NCBI GenBank assembly: GCA_001599975.1
Contig: BCIO01000002.1
Location: 2,181,883 to 2,245,882, forward strand
Source: Cystobasidiopsis lactophilus
Taxonomy: Eukaryota > Basidiomycota > Agaricostilbomycetes > Agaricostilbales > Chionosphaeraceae
Length of the DNA: 64,000 nt
Direction: 5' to 3'
A program made the translations under genes and the position numbers. The notes under the pieces are model-generated. The model had not been told where the DNA came from. It saw only the letters and a list, made by a program, of their open reading frames with translations, and searched no databases. Below, one piece after another: positions 31,995 to 42,592 of this stretch (position 1 is the first letter of the stretch; each line of letters opens with the position of its first letter).

Positions 31995-33294
31995 CTATTG
32001 CACTCGACGCAGGAACGCTTTTGATACAGCTGCATAATGCGTGTACACTGCGCAAAGGATGAGGATGTGGAAAATCTGGTCTGCCAAGCGAGCCACATCA
32101 GCGATTGAGTTGAAGTGTGAGGAGAAGAAGGCTAACGAGACGCTCCAGCAAAATCAAATCGACCGGCTGTGGTGCGTCAAGGGTAAGAAGAGGAAGTGGG
32201 AGCGCAGCAAGGCCACTTACGAAAGAACCGCTCCGGTACTCGCTCAGCGCTGTGGAGTCTGAAGTCAGCCACAATCCCTATATCATTCCTGTCTGGACAA
32301 CTCACTACATCAGCGCTCCAACAATATAGAAAGATCCCTCCATAATCAGCAGTTTGAGGGCAAAGCTCTCATTTGCCACAGTGAACTAAAGGCCCATGAT
32401 GAGCAGAAGCTGCTCACCGATACTGTGCCACTTACACCGTCGCGAATGACCACATGTAGGATGGGAAAGACAGCAGATACTGGGAGCAAATGGATTGATG
32501 GTCTTCCAGTGGCAGGCAAAGGCGCAGAGCTCACAACCAAGCATCACAAAGATGCCGGTTCTTAACCGTCTAGCCTCCTTCGTCCTGAATCTAGGGTCGA
32601 ACACAGTGTAGGCTGCCATTATTCCAAAAGCAGAGATCATGGCGAGGTAAGAATTTCGCAGGTCGACGTCGTCGTAGAAGCCAAAATATACAGAAGGAAA
32701 GAATGAGGTGACGATCAAGACCACTATGGCCTGGTTCGGCTCAGACCTCCTCTCCTGGAGGCCATCTGGGTGCTTACCAGGTGATCTAGTCGATTGAACG
32801 CATGGCAAACCTGCTTCCTCAGTCAGACTGTTTTGGTGGACGACGACAATCGGGCACGAACTCCGACTGAATGGCACGAGCAAGTGTGAAAAAGCGTGGA
32901 GGACACCAAGCAGAATATCGCCCCAAGGAGGAAGATGGCGATGAACGGTCCGCCAAAAGTTTGGGAGACGATGGGAAAGGACGCATGGCGCAAGGAAATG
33001 GGCCATTGCCAGAACCCCTCGGTCGGCAACTTGTCGGGTATGAAGCCGCACGCCAGGTAGACCAATGCAACCAGGCTGCCAAGAGCGTGCGTCCAGATGT
33101 TGACACTCTCATTTGATGGAGAGAAGGCAGACCGAAAGCAGGAGCGAAAGCTATTGCACGGCGTGGGTCTATAGCCTGATATGATCCACTCGTTGTCGTG
33201 CGCCCATTCTGGCAGTCTGGATAGCAACTTTCAGCGACGTGGCAACGGACACTCTTTGTAAAGGCTTACTGGTCTGCAGGCAGATGATGCGCAT
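31995..33294 (-). CDS. PAQR/Izh family seven-span membrane protein
   Basis: The start at 33294 gives MRIICLQTKWAHDNEWIISG, joined by an intron to YRPTPCNSFRSCFRSAFSPS and NESVNIWTHALGSLVALVYL. These are hallmarks of the adiponectin-receptor/hemolysin III superfamily, Izh in yeast, involved in zinc and lipid homeostasis. The metal-site motifs are kept: SSTLFHTCSCHS, and HQIFH after the last intron if the codon is completed by the preceding exon (phase 1). Membrane stretches include YLAMISAFGIMAAYTVF and IFHILILCAVYTHYAAV. It ends at the TAG at 31995. The short exons between about 32080 and 32290 are modelled with less certainty. The yeast proteins act as receptor-like ceramidases, but this one's activity is not shown by sequence. 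Confidence 0.85.
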
Positions 33295-33507
33295 GAATGA
33301 ATGCGCCCTTTGGGCTTCAGTTCTCAGTGCTTACCGTATCTAACGAGCATCTGCCCTATCGGCCAGCCAATTCCTCAAGAGTTTACGGTGGCAACTGGAA
33401 GAGTGTGTCCCGCCGGGGAATGTCGCCGCGCCGGCGAACTGGTGCAGAACGTGGGTTGCCCTTTTCTGCAGCGGACCATGTTGCTATAGAACTCCCAGAG
33501 CATTTAG

Positions 33508-36500
33508 ATGAAGGTCAGCCTCTAGTCTTATACACCGGCAGAAGCAGCCTGAAAACCGCTGTCCGCCGCTCCAGTTTGGCAAGGAAATCCAGGGCCTCGC
33601 TAGCGAGGACCCATGGCAGCCTTTCTACTTGGACTACAAGGGCTTGAAGAAGATCATTAATTCTCTGGCGAAAGGACGTCCATTGGATGCCGCGCTCCTG
33701 GCAGCTGTCCATCGCCCGCGCCGCATCGAACCAACAGAGGCGCCGGAGTACGACTTGCTGCCAGCCCAATTGGACGAATCTACGCTACTGCAAACGCACA
33801 AAGCGGCCTTCTTCTTCAAGCTAGAGCGTGAACTAGAGAAGATCAACGAGTTCTATCTCAACAAGGAGTCGGAATTCAAGCTGCGCCTGCAGAATTTAAT
33901 CGACAAACGCAAGCGGCTGCAAGATGCTGTTTTGCAGTCTGGGGTCCATCTGAACAGAGGGTCTTCCAGCTTTGTTGCTCTCTTTGAAGGCTTTCGCCAC
34001 TTCGAACGAGACCTCGCCAAGCTGCAGAGCTTCATCGATATCAAGTGCGTCTGCTCTGCGCAGGCTGTCGCGCGTCCTTTTGTTTACTCGTCGCCCTTCA
34101 GTGCAACGGGTTTTCGCAAGATCCTCAAAAAATGGGACAAGCGCTCAAAGTCGACCACCAAAGAACTCTACCTCAGTCGGCAAGTGGAGGTCCAGCCAGT
34201 CTTCAACCGCGTCTTCATCACCGAGCTGTCCGACTTGTGTACAGCAAACGTCCAGAAGCTGGAGATGCTGACCGAGTCAGACATCTCCAATATCACCTCG
34301 GCGAAGGACCCCTCGAGCGACAGCGTGCCTGGCAATGAGATCAACCTCAACCCGGTCGAGCCTCAGCTGGACTTTCTGGACGACCTCGAGATTGCGCTAG
34401 AACGAGCCGTCGCGATCAGTGACTCCAACTCAGTGACTGCCTTGTTGTCGGCTTTGCCGACCTCTCAATCCTCCGACAACACCAACCGCGTGCAAAGGCT
34501 CCTCTGGCGAATCCTGTCCCTCGCACCTGTCCGGTCTGCCTCCGTTCCCACTTCCCTCTTGAACTTTACATTTGTGGACGACATCAACGCCCGCACCTGC
34601 CTTCACGAAGCGGCTGCGCTCGGCCGCCTCGACATCGTCCAGCTGGCCTTGCAGAAGGGGGTGCCAGTGGATGCCAAAGATCTCTATGGGAAGCAAGCCC
34701 TGCACTATGGAGCGATCAACGGATATAGCGACGTTGTCGAAGCTTTGCTTCAGGGCGGTGCGAGGAACGAGAGGGATTTGGACGGCCAGACTGCGCTGGC
34801 GTATGCGGTCATCAATGGCCAACTGGCCACCGTCAACGCCTTCCTGCAGCTAAGATCCACACCGGGCTCAGTGTTAGAGCACTCCTTGGGGTCCGAAGAC
34901 GAGTGCCTGCTGCACCTGGCCAGCCAGCACGGGCAAGCGGAGATCTGCCGACTGCTGCTCTCTTATCAGCATCCTCTCTTTCCCAACGCAACTGGCTACT
35001 ACCCTCAACACCTGGCATCTCGCTCTGGGCACGCCGAATGCCTCCGCCTCCTCTTGGACCTGGGCCACGCGAATGTCGACCAGATCGACAAGTATGCGAA
35101 TTGGACCAGCCTGATCCACGCCTCGGCTGAAGGCCACTCTGCTTGCGTCCAAGTCCTTCTGCAGCATCAGGCGAGGGTGGATCTCAAGGATGATACCGGC
35201 CGGACCGCTGTACACTGGGCCGCCTGGCAAGGCCACATCGATTGCCTCAACCTCCTTTTTGCTGCCAGTGGTCTCAACCCCGCCATGCGCGTCAAGGAGC
35301 GGGCCACCAAGAGCCCCGAATTTGGTTCCGGTTCTGGCGGCAGCAAGTCGTCCGACGAGCAGCCCGATGGCGACGTCGACCTCATCCCGGATCTCTCGCT
35401 CCCACCACCCATCATCCCCTTCCGAATCTACGGGCACAACTACCTCGACCGCAACAGCCTAGTCCAGCTAACGCTGGGGCACCCCAATCTGGCCTCGACC
35501 GCTGTACCCGCGGTGGTTGTCTCCGGCGCCGAACTGGCCCTCCCGCTGAAAATTACAGTGTCCTGCCTATCCGACACCTCGGCAATCCCGCACACCTGCG
35601 TCATATCTGATGATTCCGCAGAAACGCACAGCATCACCTTCCAAGTGGCTTCTCTTCCAACGCTCTCCCTTGCCTTCGACATCTTCCCCGTCCATGGGTC
35701 ACGCATGCTTGGCCGCGCGCTCGCCTCGCCAGCGCAGCTATTGGCCGGCATCTCGCATCTCAATGCCTGCTCGTTGCCCATCTTGGACCGCCAGCTCAAA
35801 AGCATCGGCGAGGTCAACTTCGAGCTTGGCATCGTCAAGGCATTTGCTGCCGCAGAGCTTGCGCCCGGCGGCCAGCTCGAGACGTACTGGAAGTCCAGTG
35901 CTCCTTCTCAGAGTCAGCAGCAAGCTGGGGCGCCCTCGGAGCAACTTGTGGCCAGCAGCTTGCAGGGCGAGTACTTGAAAGCGGTGGTGCAGGTCACGAA
36001 GGATGGCGTGCCGGTCGCATGGCCCTTCTGGGAGCTGCCGTGCCAGGATCTGGAGATTGGTGTGATGGACGTGACGCTCGCCCAGTTCGACGCCATGGCC
36101 CGCGCCCTAGGAAAAGAATTCAAGGTGCCATCAAGTGATTTGGCCCGGGATTGGTACTTGGCGATATCGGAGGCTATGGTGCCGCTGGCTCGGCTTCTAC
36201 AAGTGCGCTTCTGTTCTGCTTTATATCCTGAGACCTGTCGTTAATCCAAGGAACCAAAGCTCATTCCTGCCAATCTCGGCATCAACATTGAACTGCGCTT
36301 CCCTACCCCTTCTGACGTTTCTCGCCTCTCCCTTCGCACTCCCATGGACGTCAACGAAGCTGTCGATGCCGTTCTCACCGTTGTCTACGACGCTAACAAA
36401 GCCGACTCTGACGACAGTCTGAAGGACACTGGCCGCAAGATCGTCTTTTCGAGCTTCAACCCGCTGGTGTCCACGGCCATCAATTGGAAGCAGCCAAATT

Positions 36501-36947
36501 GTATGTCCCTGCGCTCCCGCCTGGTCCTGCGCAGCGCTAAAGATTCTTCAGACGCTGTGTTCTTCGCATCATATTGTGGCCTTTCTCGGTCGGCACCGGA
36601 GGGCAAAATTCTGCCAGCAAACCGTTCAGAGACGGACAAGCGGTGTACAACTATCAAGGAAGCTGTCAAGTTTGCCAGAAATAACAACCTTCTGGGTGTG
36701 TTGTTTGATTCGACTATCTTCAAGCAAGTCCCGAGCTTGGTCGAATCGACCAAGGACTATGGTGCGCCTGTTTTGCTGTGCCTATCTCGTGCCGACCTTC
36801 CGCTAAGTGTCTCTACCAGGCCTGCTGCTGGTAACGTTTGGCTCGGAAAGCAAAGACACCTTGAAGTTGGGCAGCGACGCCCATCTCCAGGATGGTGTTA
36901 TGACTTATGCATCCGAGAGGTTTTTAGAAGCTGTTGGGGAACAGTGA
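33508..36947 (+). CDS. PHO81: Pho81-like CDK inhibitor (SPX, ankyrin, GDPD-like)
   Basis: The first coding exon is only ATGAAG (33508-33513). It joins at 33575 to FGKEIQGLASEDPWQPFYLD, YKGLKKIINSL, giving the canonical MKFGKEIQ start of SPX proteins. The SPX domain continues NATGFRKILKKWDKRSKSTT and EVQPVFNRVFITELSDL. Six or so ankyrin repeats follow (TCLHEAAALGRLDIVQLALQ, QALHYGAINGYSDVVEALLQ, GRTAVHWAAWQGHIDCLNLL). The end is a GDPD-like domain (ELRFPTPSD, TGRKIVFSSFNPLV) as in Pho81, where it is thought to be inactive. Pho81 senses phosphate through inositol pyrophosphates and inhibits the Pho80-Pho85 kinase. The stop at 36945-36947 is 27 bases from the stop of the convergent BOR1-like gene. 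Confidence 0.93.
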
Positions 36948-36974
36948 ATGCATTGTACAACAATGTTAACGTCT

Positions 36975-39339
36975 CTATGGCTTGCCACCGGCGGGCTTGG
37001 CCTCTAAATCCGTAGCCGGGGTGGACTCATCGCTTCTATCGCCTGTCAGCAGGTGCAAATCGGAGCCTATAGATGCCACAACGGCGGCCGAGTTCGCTAC
37101 TGGTGAATCCAGAACCTCGAGCTCCAGCTGCAACTCCGCATTAGCGTATGTCGAAATTGCGGAACGGAGCCCCTACCAGGGTAAACCACTTCGGCAGGAT
37201 GAAGTACCGAACAGGTATCAGTAAAATGTAAGGAACGGGGCTGGGACGGTATGTCAGATATAGGCCACGGCCAGCCGGTGAGGAACGGGCTCACAAACCA
37301 ATTGCAGCTTCCTCGCAGCATTGAGCTTGGCTCTTGGGGTGAACCAAAGTCTGGAGACTCACCAATCGTTTGCGAAATGCCAACGGCAATGGCAAAAATG
37401 AACCATTGAATAGAGACGAAGAGCAGAATCTTCTTCTTCTTGATAAAGTAGTAGGGGTGATCCGGCGAAGTCATCCCCTTGTCTCTGAAGAGGTATAATG
37501 TCTTGTCCATGATGCCGTTACCCTCGATGCTGCCCCAGCCAACCACCAAGAAGATGCCGGCGAAGAGGGCTCGGGGCATCAACCCCAAGGCGACAAGAAG
37601 GGGGCGCGTCATTGTGCCCAGTGTCAGGAGCTGCTCCGAGATCAGATACTTCGATGCAAGAACTGGGGAGTTTCAACTAACACCGATGATGAGGTGGGAC
37701 ACGCGCTGTTCTACGACTCGCACAGTCTTGACGGCCCCGTCCACTTGTTTTCGGACACTGAGGGCTTCAGTATGTTCGGGGGCTGGCATGTCTTGAGCAG
37801 ACATTCGTTCCACAGAAGTTTGAACCCCACCTTGAGGCACGAGCCCGTTGGGAGCGGGCAAACCCAAAAACCCAGAGACTAGGGTGGTCCATCCCAGAAG
37901 CCAGAAGTCCCAATGGAAGCCCGACGGCCGGTTGACCGGAAACTTGCGTGCCGACGCCATCAGAGAGCTGACGTTGTGGTCGAACCAAAAGAGGAGCGTC
38001 AAGAGGAAGCCAAACGGTATGGCGATGAAGATCCATTTGACGGGCAGTTTCCAGAATTCTATGAACCAACTGCGATCGAGAGTCGGGAAGAAAGACTTCG
38101 TTATCGGCAGGAGCTCGATGCCAGCCGAATTCATGTTGCCCGGGATGTGGGCGAAGCCGGTCCAAAAAACGCAGCCGGCAATGAAGGTCCAGTCCAGGAC
38201 GCCTTGCCGGAACCAAAGGGGCCCCCAAACACCTTGTCCTGCCCGCATCCCGAGGTACACGGTGAGCGCAAAAGCGACGGCGATGAAGGTCGCAAGCCAG
38301 CCCGCCGCCAGGGTTCGCTCAGAGAACTCGTAGACCAGAAGTTCGACACCTTTTTGGCAGTAGATTACGCCCACTTCGAACAGGTTGGCAAGATGAGAAC
38401 TGATGGCTTATGCGGAGAGCGCAAGAATCATTTACCGTAGAGACCAAAAGTGTGCGCCGTCATGTCGGTGACTGTATCGCCGGGAGCTAAGTGGGCTTGA
38501 TCTCAGCATGCAAGGGCAGCCAGCTCACTGAAACGAGTGTAGTCGCACATGTTGAAGATGGCGGCAGCCCAGTGCATGACGGCGCCCCAAATCAAAACCC
38601 ATGCTTGGAACTGGAGATAGTTGACGCCGTCGTATTTAGAAATGATGCTGAAATTAGTGTCTGGAGAGGTGATCAAGCAAAAGCCGTCCCAGGATTGAGA
38701 AGGCATCATCGGTCAGGCGGCAAAAAGTTAACACACAATTGAAAAGGTTGATCAGGCCAGTGAAGCCGACAATGGTCAATGGTTGGACTCCAGCTATTGG
38801 AAAGACGATGGCTGCCAATGCCGATGCTAGGATAGTCTGTCCAAGGGGTTCAGATGCGAATGCCAAGCTTTCGAACGGTTGCGCACTTCATTTATGCCGT
38901 ATGATCCATTGGTACGGTGCGTCAAGTCCAGAGTATAGGCTGTTGAGAACTCTTCATTAGTAACCGGCGATCTTCAAAAGGGGCCAGGCAGGCTAACCGA
39001 TAGCTGGCATGAGACTGTGGGTCGGTGGTGAGGGATTGTTCGCTGCGTTAAAGAGGGATGAAAAGAAACGCACTTGATGAAGTACATCCTGATAGATCCA
39101 GCTGCAACTCTATACAGGTTTTTCGGCTTGAAGGCCAGTGTGAAGTCGGTGAGGTAAAACGGAGCCCGCCGTCGCACATCGGCGACCATCCCTCGAAACG
39201 GCAGCCATTGCACTGCCGCAGAACGACGGCTCCAAGATAGGCCAAAGTCCTGGGATGGCGGCTTGTCTTGCACGGCCGTTGACGAGTCGGACGGCGCCGA
39301 TTCTGGTTCTGGCAAGGGCACTTTGGTTGGATTCTCCAT
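36975..39339 (-). CDS. BOR1: BOR1-like HCO3/borate-type anion transporter
   Basis: A multi-span plasma-membrane transporter of the SLC4-like family, which in yeast exports borate. The N-terminal tail is hydrophilic (MENPTKVPLPEPESAPSDSS), then PFRGMVADVRRRAPFYLTDF, a family signature. Further on: IVFPIAGVQPLTIVGFTGLI, WIFIAIPFGFLLTLLFWFDH, NVSSLMASARKFPVNRPSGF, HWDFWLLGWTTLVSGFLGLP, APNGLVPQ, GWGSIEGNGIMDKTLYLF, and IPVRYFILPKWFTLLELEVL before the acidic C-terminus. These match the HCO3_cotransp family closely. The start at 39339 is the first ATG before the tail. About nine short introns. Confidence 0.92.
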
Positions 39340-39930
39340 TTTTGGCTCTTCTAGTATCGCAGTTGGGTTGGCGTGATGTTATAGATCTATAGAGCAGTGC
39401 ATCTAGAGGTGCAGTGGAGCTGGTCTAGGAGCGATTGTTGGAGGCAAGCCGTCGTCGATGTCACAGACGGCAAATGTGTTCCTTGGAGCTCGGCATCGAC
39501 GTTGCCCAATCCTGGTCCTCTCTCTCGCTGCTGGGTTGAATGCTATTGAGTGGTGCGAATGATTGGGCCAATGTTTTGGGCAGCCGGATGCCTGGAAATG
39601 TGCAGAGTATGTTGCCCGGTCTTGTTGTTTTCGCCGCGATGATGGCGTGTTGGACACGACGCTCGAGTGTTCAGCGAAGGCAGAGCACCGTTCGACACAC
39701 CTACGGAACGATGCCCTGTAACTTCTTCGTGTGCCCTTGGCTCGGCAACGCCTTCTGAGAGGATCCCTTTGTCCGGCGTTCTGGGCTTCGTTCTGCGAAG
39801 GACGCTCGACGTTCGTTTCGTCTTAGGCTGGACTCCTGCTTGCTTCCATACGACGACCAGACAGCCAGCTAGCCACCTCACTTATCCTGTAGGAATGCCA
39901 CGCCGGCGCTGAGAGAGGAGACAAGACGGC
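39340..39930. other. Divergent promoter region, BOR1-like and mucin-like genes
   Basis: 591 bases between outward-facing starts. Open frames here are short and unlike protein. No repeat or RNA gene is seen. Confidence 0.45.
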
Positions 39931-41535
39931 ATGGCCGCCCAGAATGCTGCAGCCTGCCAGCCTTCGGCGACAGCGACGCTGTGGTCGACGTTCCTCGTAA
40001 CGACCGATACGTCTATCTCGACCCAGATCACCAAGACTATCAGCGGAGACGTGAGGCGTTGTCCACGCCCTTGAGAGCTGAGCTCAGCCAGTTGATGCAG
40101 CCCACCGTCACTTCCGTTCCGGTTTCCACCAAAGAATGCGGTATGTTTAATGCTCGGAATGCTTTGCTAGTATCTGAAGATCCTCTTGGGCGGTCTTTAG
40201 GCCCGCTGGACGGCTTACTATGCGATCCGCAGACTGTCTGGTCCCGGACCACGGAAAATGGTCAGAATACGTTCGTCATGTCTTCCTTGCCCCGGATCGA
40301 GGTGGAACCAGCTGAAATCTTGACAGCGTCCAAGTCGTCAATTCGTTCAGTAGCGGATTGTTGACGCTGACCACGTCCACCCCGTATTCGACTTTGTTCG
40401 CCGCTTGTACCGCCCAGTCGACGTCAACTCCGGTTTCAAGTACTGCCGCAACCTCTGATTCAAGCGTAAGCATTCCATTGTCGTCTACGTCCGCCACGAG
40501 CAGCAGTCCTGTGGTGGCGTCGTCCTCAATTTCAATTTCGAGCTCTTCGAGCTCAAGATCCTTGCCGCCCCCACAGTCCTCAAGCGACACTTCTTCAAGC
40601 TCGGACTCGTCTAACACCTCGTCAAGTATGCCGACCTCACCTCCAACTGCGACCACGTCAACGTCATTCAGGACCCTCACCCGAACATCTTCGTCTCCAG
40701 GAGCCAAAGGGCACGACGGCGCCACCAACAGCCCGGTGGCCAAACCCCACAACCAGACCAATTACGGTGTGATTGTTGGGGCTTCTCTGTAAGCCTTTCT
40801 GACTCCACGAAGCCGACTCAAGACTGAGTTAAGTTTGAAAGTGGTGGCGTTGCTGGGCTCCTCATGCTCTTGGTCATCGCTCGCTTCCTGTACCGAATGT
40901 GCAGTGACAAGAAAGCGGACGACGACAGCGACTCCCTGTTCGAGTTTTCCGGGGCTCCCAAGCATCACGACGACGAAGGTGACGCCGCCATCGTCAACGT
41001 CGGTCTCAACGAGCGAAGGTCGGAGAGCAGCATGGAGAAGGAGCCGGCTCAACCACCACGGCGGGCTCGATTTCAAACGCCCCAACCCTCTGAGTCGTCG
41101 GTCTATGCTCAAACGGACTATCGGTCCTCGGTGGCGGCGTCCTCCCACTATCCTCCTTCTGAGCCGCCTCAAGGCCACTTCACAGCACCAAGGCCAGCTC
41201 CAAGCACACCTCCTCTGGATTATCCGCCTGCCCCTCCTCCTCCTCCGCCTCCCCAGCAGCAGCAGGCCGCAAGTCGGCTCACTGCCATCTCCATCTCGCC
41301 ACCGCGTTTCAACGCCGGCGCCCGCGGCCCCTCTTCCGTGTACTTCGATAATAGCAGCTCCAACCCGCTTGACGCGCTCCAGCCTCCCGAGCCGACTTTC
41401 AGTAACCCGTACAGCGAAGCGCTGTCGCCGGCCACCATCCCGGCCCATGTGGCGGCGACCTCGGGCTACTTTGACCACTTGCCAGCCGAGGTGCGGGATG
41501 GATACCAGGGCTCTCCAACGACGCGAAGGGTGTAG
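39931..41535 (+). CDS. Single-span mucin-like membrane protein, sensor-like
   Basis: The N-terminal exons read MAAQNAAACQPSATATLWST, TSVPVSTKECG and DGLLCDPQTVWSRTTENGQN. A long Ser/Thr-rich region follows (STSTPVSSTAATSDSSVSIP), then NQTNYGVIVGASL and, across an intron, GGVAGLLMLLVIARFLYRM, which together form one membrane span. The cytosolic tail of about 200 residues is acidic at first (DKKADDDSDSLFEF) and then Pro-rich with a polyproline run. No clear signal peptide is seen at the modelled start. The layout (glycosylated ectodomain, one span, disordered tail) is that of fungal wall-stress sensors and Skg6/Axl2-like proteins. The joins between 40070 and 40370 are uncertain. Function is inferred from layout only. 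Confidence 0.65.
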
Positions 41536-41647
41536 AGCAGGGACTCTCGTTTGGCTTTTTTAGTCCTTCCCCTTTTGACATGTACCATTCTTCATAGTTG
41601 GCGATTGGAGCCATATTTGTACTCTTGGAACTTGCTTCCATCTTGTA

Positions 41648-41938
41648 CTACCGAGTGGGCGCGTGCTGCGAGAACTCCGAAGGCTGAGAGGGAGGAGGAT
41701 CGGCAGCTTTGCGCAGGCTGTCTGCCAACTTGGCGAGGTTGGATAGAGTGGTCGGGTCGATTGGCGGGTGGTCGTGGAGCTGCGTGTCGATTAAGCCGCT
41801 CATGGTCTTCTCGTCCACGTTCTCAACACCGGTAATGTCTGCAAGCAGATTCCATTTGCATGAAAACGCGTTCGCATGAGAGCCTCAGGCGTCTCGAGGA
41901 GGCTCACTAGTTATGATTGGAGCAGAGGCAGCGTTCAT
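41648..41938 (-). CDS. Small 73-residue protein, two exons, unknown
   Basis: Exon 1 (41908-41938) gives MNAASAPIIT; exon 2 (41648-41838) gives NITGVENVDEKTMSGLIDTQ, LHDHPPIDPTTLSNLAKLAD, SLRKAADPPPSQPSEFSQHA and PTR, then TAG. The intron is 69 nt with GTGAGC at the donor and CTTGCAG at the acceptor. The composition is that of a soluble, partly helical protein (LSNLAKLADSLRKAA is amphipathic). It lies in the gap upstream of eIF4G and is not visible as one open frame. I do not recognise a family. Frame-preserving splicing and coding-like sequence support it, but it could be chance. Confidence 0.5.
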
Positions 41939-42592
41939 TGTGCAACAGCGGGTGCGAGCGACGTCGTCGAGCAGGTCCAAGGTCAGAGAGCCAGCACTTG
42001 CCACACAAATTTTTGGCGGCCTCTGCTTCCCCTTCCTTCGCCTGTGACGCATCCGCCAACTTTTCAGAGTTGCCGGACAGACCTATTCGGTCTCCTGATT
42101 CCCTTCTTTGCGACCAGTGGCAGCCTGTGACACGGCCCACGTCTCAAAGCCCCTCGATCCCAAGGCGAAAAGCGCAAGGGCAACCAGCGCTTCTTTTTCT
42201 GCCTTTTTAGCTCCGTCCTCGCCAGGCCACATACACTCGGTTGTGTGCCCTGTTGGACTCGTCAGCGATTAGCAGGTGAGCGTCGAACCAGCTGCACGCC
42301 CGGGCTGCACGCTCAACGGCCACACGCAGGCCCTAATCGGAACTCGCTCCTGCAAAAGAAAGTCGTTACCCCCGACTCTCTTCTGTCGCCGCCGCCGTTC
42401 CCGCCTGCAGGCAGACCCCCTTCGCCTGGTCACCCAGCAAGGCCCCGCTCGAGCGACTCCAGCCAGCCTCCCATTTCACAAAAAGAACAACCCAAAAAGC
42501 CCAGTCCTATTTCCCAGGTTTTCTCCTTCTTGTGAGCTTGCGCCGCCCGCCTTTGCGCGACCCAGACCGCTCTAACGGGCTGCCTCGGTAGA
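41939..42592. other. Upstream region of eIF4G
   Basis: 654 bases between the small gene and the eIF4G start. The last 250 bases are C- and CT-rich, typical of promoters of highly expressed fungal genes. A CAG|GTGAGC at about 42273-42281 could be the donor of a leader intron, with candidate acceptors closer to the ATG. No coding content is supported. Confidence 0.4.

Noticed and set aside
32080-32290. Loss of the HxxxH metal site in the PAQR protein
   Set aside because: A first join gave DQIFH. A join in phase 1 with the preceding exon ending in C gives HQIFH and fits all exons, so the site is probably intact.
26433-36947. A phosphate-sensing gene cluster (cyclin plus PHO81)
   Set aside because: Unrelated genes lie between and the cyclin resembles Pcl members more than Pho80, so no cluster is claimed; it is kept only as a low-interest observation.
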